Origin: Halomonas salinarum
GTDB taxonomy: Bacteria; Pseudomonadota; Gammaproteobacteria; Pseudomonadales; Halomonadaceae
Direction of reading: 5' to 3'
Length of the DNA: 64,000 bases
Assembly: GCF_012062845.1 (NCBI RefSeq)
Contig: NZ_WWNB01000003.1
Span: 1 to 64,000 of the forward strand
Shown here piece by piece: positions 9,094 through 15,567 of the stretch. Positions within the stretch are counted from its first letter, which is position 1; each line of letters starts with the position of its first letter. Under the pieces are notes generated by a model that made no database searches, was not told where the DNA came from, and saw only the letters and a program-made list of their open reading frames with translations. A program made the position numbers and the translations under genes.

Positions 9094-9312
9094 ATGCAAG
9101 ATATAAGACAACTTGAGGTTGGCATGACCACAAAGATTGGCACGGATCAGGTGAAGGGGCCTGAGGTGGGCAGGGAATATGTGCGCGCTCTCGACTCCAA
9201 TACTTGGCTCCTGTTTACCGAAGATCCGGCCGAAGATCGAACAGTTGTTGTTCGTATTGATAGCATCGACGGTGATGTGTGCCACTGCACGGTTACTAGA
9301 AAGCTAAGTTGA
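9094..9312 (+). CDS. small soluble protein of unknown function
   Basis: Predicted 72-residue protein with no membrane segment or recognised motif. Alternating hydrophobic strands (YVRALDSNTWLLFTED, RTVVVRIDSIDG, CHCTVTRKL) suggest a small beta-rich fold. A good ribosome-binding site (AGGAGA) lies 6 bases before the ATG, which supports expression. It sits between the IS30 and IS630 remnants with no operon partner. I do not recognise a family. Confidence 0.45.
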   Translation: MQDIRQLEVGMTTKIGTDQVKGPEVGREYVRALDSNTWLLFTEDPAEDRTVVVRIDSIDGDVCHCTVTRKLS

Positions 9313-9526
9313 TAGCTGTCCCGCTCTCGACTTGGCTGACTAGGCTAGCGTGCGGTTCTACGCAGTGACGTCATTTCTTGGTGCTGAACGTTCGTCTAGC
9401 AGGTGCAGTGGCCTCGGCAATTGACGAATCAAAGCGGTGGAGCGGGCGCTCTAATGCCTTTTATTAAGTGCTTTATCTTAAGTTTTCGTGCATAATTGCG
9501 CTAGGATTTCTGACACGGATGACCCC
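9313..9526. other. intergenic, left flank of IS630 remnant
   Basis: No coding region is seen. The last 70 bases are A/T-rich and probably hold the left terminal region and promoter of the IS630-type element. I could not pair an inverted repeat because the right end of the element is missing. Confidence 0.35.
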
Positions 9527-10139
9527 ATGGCAAGGCGCTTCGTTGCCCCTCTCACTGACTCTGAACAGCAAACGCTGACCTCGGCCTATCACCATGGTGA
9601 GAAGCGCGCCTTACGGCGGCGTGCTCATGCCATCCTGCTAAGTGATAAAGGCCATACGATCAATCAAATCAGTGAAATACTGCAGGTTCGCCGTGATGCT
9701 GTGTCGCGATGGCTCAAGCAGTGGGAAGCATCAGGACTTGATGGGCTCATCGATAAACCGCGCAGTGGACGAACGCCGGTCTTGGATGCGGATGACCACC
9801 AGCGATTGCAGGAACTGGTTGCCGAACAGCCCCATCAGATTCGGTCCTTGCAGGCCCGCTTTCAAGAAGAGACCGGCAAAACGGTCAGCACGGTGACCCT
9901 TCGCCGGGCGTTGAAAAAAAAATGACTTCAGCTTCAAGCGGATTCGGCACTCACTCAAGGCGCGGCGTGACGAAACGGATTTTCGCAATACTCAGGGCCT
10001 TCTCAAGGCGCTTCACCAGCGAGAAGACCAGGGCGAGCATGAGCTCTATTACTTTGATGAATCAGGCTTTTCACAATCATCATCGGTGCCATATGCATGG
10101 AGCCCTGTCGGTAAGCCTTGCGAGGTAACCGCCTACTCT
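9527..10139 (+). mobile_element. IS630-family element, frameshifted and 3'-truncated
   Basis: The first frame (9527-9925) gives an N-terminal HTH region (INQISEILQVRRDAVSRWLKQW) and linker, ending at a run of nine A bases (9914-9922) followed by TGA. In another frame the protein resumes as KNDFSFKRIRHSLKARR and continues to YYFDESGFSQ, which holds the first catalytic Asp of the DDE domain, then WSPVGKPCEVTAYS. The homology stops near 10139, where an oppositely oriented IS701 fragment begins. The last two catalytic residues are therefore lost. The A9 run could be a slippery site or a mutation. Confidence 0.75.
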
Positions 10140-10490
10140 CGCCTGGCGTTGCACGCCGGCCGAGTGCTGACCTTTCTTGACAAAGCCGGTCTCGTCCAGG
10201 ACCAAGACACCGTCAGGCGACCCCAACGTATCGATGACCCACTGGCGGAGGACATCGCGTGCCGCTTCCGCATCCCAGCGGGCACGATCCAACAGGTACT
10301 GCACCCCATCTGGGCTGGCATCGCCGAGCCACTCGGCAAGATGCCAGCTATTCTTGCGTTCGCACTGACTGAGCAACCCCTGAATGTAGCGTAAGGCACG
10401 ATCGCGCGTTTCAGAGCGCGGAAAGAGCGGGCCTAACTGATCTGCCAGATCATCCAACAATACTGAGACAGAGAGATCGATTTCCTGCAT
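10140..10490 (-). mobile_element. IS701-family transposase fragment (N-terminal part)
   Basis: The minus strand encodes the start of an IS701/IS4-type transposase: QCERKNSWHLAEWLGDASPDGVQYLL (shown here only as the key region around ERKNSWHLAEW), then VLVLDETGFVKKGQHSAG, which contains the first DDE aspartate. It then runs into the IS630 remnant near 10140. The initiating ATG at 10490 and the sequence upstream look intact, but the remaining two thirds of the transposase are absent. Confidence 0.72.
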
Positions 10491-10560
10491 CCTTCACCGT
10501 GTAATTGCTTCCGTATCAATCACATGCATTGTAGCTTATTCAATTACGACTGTAGTATTA

Positions 10561-10733
10561 GGCCATGTCTGAAAAGTGTCTGTGCTCGGCTATACGGTGT
10601 TAAAAACCAGCTCGTGCGCGAGCCCGGTCAAAATACTCATTTACCGCCTGTAAACTCGAACGCGAGCCCGGTCCGTTTTTCGCTGATTTTTTGCCTTGTC
10701 TATCCTTCGCTCGTCGACTTTTCGGACAGAGCC
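10561..10733. mobile_element. MITE-like element of 173 bp with imperfect terminal inverted repeats
   Basis: The left end reads GGCCATGTCTGAAAAGT and the right end, on the other strand, GGCTCTGTCCGAAAAGT; they match at 14 of 17 positions. Inside is a repeated GCGAGCCCGGTC (near 10618 and 10661). No open frame fits a transposase. The size and ends suggest a non-autonomous miniature element, or the fused ends of a deleted IS. The flanks (TTA on the left, TAG on the right) would allow a TA target duplication, but this is weak. Confidence 0.45.
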
Positions 10734-10924
10734 TAGGGTGCCGACTCGTGATTTACCTGTGGTAAGAGCGTCAAATAATCTGATGGCGGCGTCTCAAACT
10801 GCAGCCGACATCGAAATCATATGTTCCTCATTGTTCCGTTTGCCAGGTTTTATAACCGGAAAGGCACATGACGTCTATTTTGCAAACTCCCGATGTCCAT
10901 CAACTGATCGCTGGGCTCCCGGAC
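10734..10924. other. non-coding debris between mobile fragments
   Basis: I see no convincing gene, hairpin or promoter here. It sits between the MITE-like element and the IS3 tail and is probably degraded mobile DNA. Confidence 0.3.
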
Positions 10925-11032
10925 GTCGGCCACTACTTCACCTGCTACAATCAGGAGCGGCCTCGCCAGGGGCTGGACGATGCGACACCCGATGAGCTGT
11001 ATTTCCCTCAACCACTGAACAATGCGGCCTGA
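10925..11032 (+). mobile_element. IS3-family transposase C-terminal fragment
   Basis: One frame reads YFTCYNQERPRQGLDDATP, then DELYFPQPLNNAA and a stop at 11030-11032. This is the typical end of an IS3-type OrfB (integrase core, YN.ERPHQGL..TP motif). Nothing upstream continues the domain, so only the last 35 or so codons survive. Confidence 0.65.
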
Positions 11033-11126
11033 CGCTGATGATGACCCGATCCGAACTTAGATGGCCTGTCAGGTAGTCTGAACAAAGGGGCCCACTTCAA
11101 GGCTCTTCGACGTTTTTTGCATTCAC

Positions 11127-11585
11127 TTATTTTTCATCATCACGAGTCAATCTCTGATACACGCCAAGGCCTACTACCACAAAAACAGATGAAATCAACA
11201 AGAAAGTGGGGTAGATCAACGTAGTAATATCTTTTGTCCCAGCGTCAAACACGAACACCAAGGACTCAAGGCTTATGGCAATGGCAATTATGACGAGGAA
11301 CTTTAACAAAGCCCCTCTCTGTTTTGCGGGCGACTTTGTAGCGCTGCTGCTAAAAACCTCTTCCTCCAACAGGAATTTGGATACATCAAATACAGCCATC
11401 CCAATCACGATCAAGCCGATGGCGTTAAGAAGGGCTGCAACAAGCAAGGTTCTTTCATGTACCGAGAGCCATATATCCCATAAGGCAACGCCCATCATTG
11501 TGAGACTTATAATGCCCAGGCTCAAGCTGATGAGCCCATAAACAGCACGCCCCATCAAATCAGAAATAATTTTCAGCTTATCCAT
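11127..11585 (-). CDS. four-helix membrane protein of unknown function
   Basis: Predicted integral membrane protein of 152 residues with four hydrophobic segments (about 15-37, 46-68, 93-110 and 122-141) and a charged linker between the second and third (LLEEEVFSSSATKSPAKQRG). I do not recognise a named family. The gene stands alone on the minus strand between IS debris and the phasin gene, and its codon use is more A/T-rich than the core genes. It may be part of the accessory cargo of this strip. Confidence 0.55.
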   Translation of the reverse strand: MDKLKIISDLMGRAVYGLISLSLGIISLTMMGVALWDIWLSVHERTLLVAALLNAIGLIVIGMAVFDVSKFLLEEEVFSSSATKSPAKQRGALLKFLVIIAIAISLESLVFVFDAGTKDITTLIYPTFLLISSVFVVVGLGVYQRLTRDDEK

Positions 11586-11807
11586 CTTTTCTCCGGCCCG
11601 CCAATAGAATTACTACCATATATAAAAACGGGGTTTTTCCTGAGGGGTTGCAACTGGTCTGAGCTGAAAGGAAACTGCTCGAAACGCGTCACTACAGAAA
11701 CTCTGGCAGAGAGTTTCTAACTCACTGAAATTTTCAGTCCCCATGTGCCAGTTTCAGGCCCAAAACGGGCTGGAAGTGTCGAACTCGGGCAAGTCTATCG
11801 CAATCGC
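11586..11807. other. intergenic, nothing recognised
   Basis: The sequence upstream of the minus-strand membrane gene and downstream of the phasin gene contains a short A/T-rich stretch near 11616-11640 that may hold the membrane gene's promoter. No other feature is visible. Confidence 0.3.
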
Positions 11808-12305
11808 CTAACTCCATTGCTCATATACCAAGAGGCCGCCGATCATGAATCGGCGGCCTGGGGCCTGGCGTGACCGTGGTCCGCGGGTGGCCTTGGGAGC
11901 GGTTTCCTTGACCGCTTTGGTCGCGGTCTTAGGGGGCTGCTGGAGGCCTTCTTGGGCCTGCTTCACACTGCTTTCGGTCTGCTGCTGGCTTTCCTGAACG
12001 AACTCCTGCTGCAGGGCTATCGCCTTTCCGGCATCGCTCTTCAGGCGCTCGGTGAGTTCCTTGGCAACAGTCTGCTGGCCTTCCAGGTAGCTTTGCAGGC
12101 CCGCGGCGTCTTTGATCTCCACCAGGCTACGCAGCTGCGTCAAATCGGTGTCGGGATAGGCCTTGGTAGCGTCGAGCTGGGCATTAACCAGCTTCTCGGT
12201 GACGCCGATGGATAGGACGGCGAAGGCGCGTGCCGGGACCAAGAACACGGGCTCGAACTGGGCAGTGTCAAACTGCTTGGCGTCGAATGCGAAGAAATTG
12301 GTCAT
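11808..12305 (-). CDS. phaP: phasin family protein
   Basis: Small granule-associated protein (165 residues) that coats polyhydroxyalkanoate granules. The N-terminus (MTNFFAFDAKQFDTAQFEPV) and the amphipathic Gln/Ala-rich helices with VEIKDAAGLQSYLEGQQ are phasin-like. I chose the ATG at 12305 because a strong GGAGG precedes it; the longer frame upstream crosses the operator. The C-terminus (about 125-165) is Lys/Ala/Pro-rich, then changes to APGRRFMIGGLLVYEQWS, which is encoded across a perfect hairpin (11834-11858) and looks unnatural. A late frameshift may have extended the protein. Confidence 0.75.
   Translation of the reverse strand: MTNFFAFDAKQFDTAQFEPVFLVPARAFAVLSIGVTEKLVNAQLDATKAYPDTDLTQLRSLVEIKDAAGLQSYLEGQQTVAKELTERLKSDAGKAIALQQEFVQESQQQTESSVKQAQEGLQQPPKTATKAVKETAPKATRGPRSRQAPGRRFMIGGLLVYEQWS
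11834..11858. terminator. hairpin at the 3' end of the phasin gene
   Basis: GGCCGCCGAT and ATCGGCGGCC pair perfectly over 10 bases around a 5-base loop. It lies inside the last codons of the annotated phasin frame and has no clear T run on the minus strand. It may be the original phasin terminator. Confidence 0.45.
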
Positions 12306-12358
12306 GATGGGAACCTCCAATGTTCTGAATGTCGTGGAACGGGAGATACCCTCTCTAC

Positions 12359-12394
12359 TGCACTGCACAATAGCAAGAAGGTTTGTGCAGTGCA
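12359..12394. promoter_or_regulatory. palindromic operator upstream of the phasin gene
   Basis: TGCACTGCACAA (12359-12370) and TTGTGCAGTGCA (12383-12394) form a perfect 12-base inverted repeat with a 12-base spacer, starting 54 bases upstream of the phasin ATG. The TGCA-rich core resembles PhaR operators known from phasin promoters in other bacteria. Autoregulation by a PhaR-type repressor is inference; no phaR gene is in the window. Confidence 0.5.
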
Positions 12395-12491
12395 ATATAG
12401 GCCGGCGCTTTGGCGCCGCATCTACCACCGTAGCCACCTTCGGAGTGAATGAGACCACGTCTCAGGGAGGTACGCGTTATGTCACGGTGTT

Positions 12492-12655
12492 CACACCGTG
12501 CAGACCTTCACCAAGGCGCTGGACGAGGTTCGCAAAAAGGAACGCCATGAGAAGGGGACCAAAGGCATGCGTTGGGCGGTCTTGAAGACCTGGAAAACGG
12601 CAACCAGGCGGCCAAGCATCGGGTCGCCCTGTTCGATCAGGCCAAATCCACATGA
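12492..12655 (+). pseudogene. possible ISL3-type transposase scrap
   Basis: One frame reads VHTVQTFTKALDEVRKKE and then KGTKGMRWAVL, a pattern seen in the middle of ISL3-type (IS204/IS1001) transposases; the frame then shifts and continues as EDLENGNQAAKHRVALFDQ to a stop at 12653. No catalytic residue is visible. The match is from memory and short, so this could be an unrelated remnant. Confidence 0.33.
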
Positions 12656-12934
12656 ACGTCGAAGAACGCTTTATTGGAAGGGGAAGGCTTGGGGCTTTCA
12701 GAATTAAGATGCATGGCTAATGGTTGTATCAGAAAGAAATGCCAAAAAGCTGACCAAGCACAATCTCCAATAATCAAGAAGTGCCATTACTTTTGGTTAC
12801 GTACTTTTACGCAGTAAATCATGGTTCCAGTTTAAAAAACGAGCCTTGCCTATTAATAGAAGCTCCTCCATTATCATGCTATATGACTAGGTAAACTAGT
12901 TCGTCGGCTACCCTTGGCACATGGAGGCGTGGGA
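12656..12934. other. A/T-rich intergenic region upstream of the LOV gene
   Basis: About 280 bases of low G+C with no gene. It probably contains the promoter of the LOV-Kai operon. I could not fix -35 and -10 elements. A short inverted repeat (ACTAG GTAA ACTAGT) lies about 40 bases before the start codon. Confidence 0.35.
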
Positions 12935-15529
12935 GTGCTCGATGAAATGAAACTAATGGAGGCGCAGCAGGAGGTCCACGAACGGATCGCGCAGCAGGCC
13001 CCGCTTGATGAAACATTGGCGGCCATTGCTCGCGGGGTCGAAGTGCAACTCCCTGATGCCATTGTGGCTTTCATGCGCTTCGACGCCAGTCGTCAGACGC
13101 TGAGTCTCACTCCCAACCAAGATTTTTCGCCGGCCTTTCAGCAATCTCTCCAAGACGTTCCCATTGGCCCAGAAATGGCCGCCTTCGGCTGCGCGGCATT
13201 CTGCCTTGAGCCGGTGATCACCGAAGATATCCGCACTGACCCACGTTGGCCGACGTTCCGCGCTGCTGCTGAGCGCGAGGGGTTACGATCCTGCTGGGCA
13301 ATCCCTGTACTGACAGCTGATGACGAGCTACTAGGTACCTTTAGTCTCTATTTTCGCGAGCCTCGCCACTCTACTGATATGGGGCGTTGCCGACTGAAGC
13401 AGGCCGCAGCGCTGATGGCTCTAGCCATTGTGCGTAACCGTGACGCTATCAACCATCGGACATTGTCCGAGTGGCATCGCTCGCTATTTGTGAACCATCC
13501 CGATGGCGTCTATGAATTCGATTTGGAGGGGCACTTTCAGCGTAGTAACTCGGCACTTACGCGTATCACGGGATACCCCGAAGAGACGATAATCGGGCGC
13601 CATTTCAATGACTTCGTGGATCCCGGCTACCGTGAGTTTACCCAGTCCTGTTTCGATATCGCCCGACGAGGCGGGTCGCGCCAGTACGAAACCATAGGCC
13701 GGCATCGAGATGGTTATGCCGTTCAGCTTGAAGTCCTCAACTTCCCGGTATCCGTGGACGGTGAGGTCGTAGGGGTTTATGGCGTTTGCCGTGATGTCAC
13801 GCGTCAAAAACAGGAAGAAGAAACCCGCTACCTGCTTGAGCGAGGCATCCAGGCTACACCCAATGGGATGGTGATGGCGGATGCCAGTCATCCTGACATG
13901 CCACTGGTGTATGCCAACGACGCTTTCTATACCCTTACCGGCTATCCGTCCGACGAGGTGCTGGGTCGCAATTGCCGCTTCCTGCAGGGTCCTGACACCG
14001 ATCCCGAGGCGGTCATGGCTATCCACCGAGCCATCGGTGCGCAGCAGTATGTCGATACCATCCTGCTAAACTACCGCAAGGACGGCACGACCTTCTGGAA
14101 CCACCTCTCGTTGAGTCCTGTATTCAGCGCGGAAGGAGACTGCACTCACTACATCGGCATCCAGCAGGACATCACGCAGCAGCACGAGCAGGAAGCACAG
14201 CTTGCCCGCCAGGCCTACCGGGATCCGCTGACCGACCTGGTCAATCGTTTGGGCTTCACAGAAGCTGCTTCACGCCACATTGAGCGGTATGGCTGGAACC
14301 CGCAGACCATGATCGCGCTGCTGGACATCAAGGAGATGCGCAACGTCAACGATGCGCATGGCTACGAGGCCGGTGATCGCTTGCTCATCGAGATGGCACG
14401 TCGCCTTGAAGAGCACCTATCGGATGATGTCCTGATCGGCCGCATCAGCGGTGACCAGTTCATTGTCTTGATGCCTGTTGATGATGCTTCTCGTATCCAC
14501 GAGCATCTCGACAAACTGGCCAGTATCTTACACCAGCCGTTGCATCTTTGTGGGCTGGCCATCGAAGTTGCAGCGCGCGGGGGGTATACCCTGTTAGGTG
14601 AAGAGAAACGCAGCGCCGAAACGCTGCTTCACGAGGTGGAGATCGCCTTACACGAGAACCGCCGGCTGTATAGCAACGACTTCCACCGTTACGACAAGGA
14701 AATGGACCGACTTGCCCAGCAGCGCATAGACCTAACCCGGGAGCTCCGCCGAGCCCTGGACGATGACCAGTTCGAGCTGCATTACCAGCCCAAGGTAAAC
14801 CTGTCGACCGGCAACGTGATTGGCTGCGAGGCATTGATCCGCTGGGTGCATCCCGAGCGTGGCATGCTGATGCCGGGGCAGTTCGTCTCCATTGCCGAGC
14901 AAAGCCGATTGATCGGTCCGATTGGCGAGTGGGTGATCTTTGAGGCCTGCCGCCATCTGCGCGAATGGCAGGACGCAGGACTCGACCTGGTCAACGTCTC
15001 GGTGAACGTCTCGGTGGAACAGCTTCTGCGCGGCGATCTAGCTTCCACGGTTCGCCAGGCCCTTGAGTTGCATGTCATTGTCCCATCATCACTGACACTC
15101 GAAATCACCGAGAGCATATTCAGTGAGGAATCCCAGGCGCTGCGTAAGCAGCTCAATGATCTGCATGCGCTTGGTGTACGGCTCTCCCTGGACGACTTCG
15201 GTACCGGCTATTCATCGCTGCTCTACCTCCAGCAGTACCCCTTCGATGAGATCAAGATCGACATGGGCTTTGTGAGGGGGCTCATTGAAGAATCCTACAA
15301 TCGCGATATCGTGTCGATGATCCTGGGCATCAGCCGGGTACTGGGTGCCGACACGGTGGCAGAGGGTGTGGAAAATAATGCCGTGCGTGATGTTTTGCTC
15401 GAACTGGGGTGCCGGATCGGCCAAGGGTACTATTATGGCATGCCGCTTGAAGTGGAAGACTTCCGCTGGTTACTGGAGAAGCGCTCGCGTCTGCCCCTGA
15501 ACGCAATCCCAGATGCCACATTTACGTAG
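12935..15529 (+). CDS. LOV photoreceptor with GAF, PAS, degenerate GGDEF and EAL domains
   Basis: Soluble c-di-GMP signalling protein of 864 residues from the chosen start. Residue numbers count from an upstream TTG at 12914. Domains in order: GAF (about 20-175), PAS (about 185-300), LOV-type PAS (about 305-420), GGDEF (about 430-590), EAL (about 605-855). The LOV core has GRNCRFLQ with photoactive C354 and the following NYRKDGTTFWN. The GGDEF signature is SGDQF (512-516), so cyclase activity is doubtful. The EAL domain keeps E639-A-L and DDFGTGYS (760-767), so it is probably a phosphodiesterase. GTG 12935 has GGAGG 7 bases upstream; TTG 12914 and ATG 12947 are alternatives. Genes for KaiC- and KaiB-like proteins follow 38 bases downstream. 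Confidence 0.87.
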   Translation: MLDEMKLMEAQQEVHERIAQQAPLDETLAAIARGVEVQLPDAIVAFMRFDASRQTLSLTPNQDFSPAFQQSLQDVPIGPEMAAFGCAAFCLEPVITEDIRTDPRWPTFRAAAEREGLRSCWAIPVLTADDELLGTFSLYFREPRHSTDMGRCRLKQAAALMALAIVRNRDAINHRTLSEWHRSLFVNHPDGVYEFDLEGHFQRSNSALTRITGYPEETIIGRHFNDFVDPGYREFTQSCFDIARRGGSRQYETIGRHRDGYAVQLEVLNFPVSVDGEVVGVYGVCRDVTRQKQEEETRYLLERGIQATPNGMVMADASHPDMPLVYANDAFYTLTGYPSDEVLGRNCRFLQGPDTDPEAVMAIHRAIGAQQYVDTILLNYRKDGTTFWNHLSLSPVFSAEGDCTHYIGIQQDITQQHEQEAQLARQAYRDPLTDLVNRLGFTEAASRHIERYGWNPQTMIALLDIKEMRNVNDAHGYEAGDRLLIEMARRLEEHLSDDVLIGRISGDQFIVLMPVDDASRIHEHLDKLASILHQPLHLCGLAIEVAARGGYTLLGEEKRSAETLLHEVEIALHENRRLYSNDFHRYDKEMDRLAQQRIDLTRELRRALDDDQFELHYQPKVNLSTGNVIGCEALIRWVHPERGMLMPGQFVSIAEQSRLIGPIGEWVIFEACRHLREWQDAGLDLVNVSVNVSVEQLLRGDLASTVRQALELHVIVPSSLTLEITESIFSEESQALRKQLNDLHALGVRLSLDDFGTGYSSLLYLQQYPFDEIKIDMGFVRGLIEESYNRDIVSMILGISRVLGADTVAEGVENNAVRDVLLELGCRIGQGYYYGMPLEVEDFRWLLEKRSRLPLNAIPDATFT

Positions 15530-15567
15530 AAGATCCTATCGAGAGCGATCTTTCCGCAGGAGATAGC

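Noticed and set aside
8424-9116. 230-codon frame across hepT and the IS30 fragment
   Set aside because: It is a chimera: the first part is HepT in a shifted frame and the rest is antisense to an IS30 transposase.
10086-10394. 102-codon plus-strand frame over the IS630/IS701 junction
   Set aside because: It joins the IS630 tail to the antisense of the IS701 fragment and is not a gene.
12306-12458. N-terminal extension of the phasin frame
   Set aside because: It crosses the palindromic operator and lacks a ribosome-binding site; the ATG at 12305 has GGAGG.
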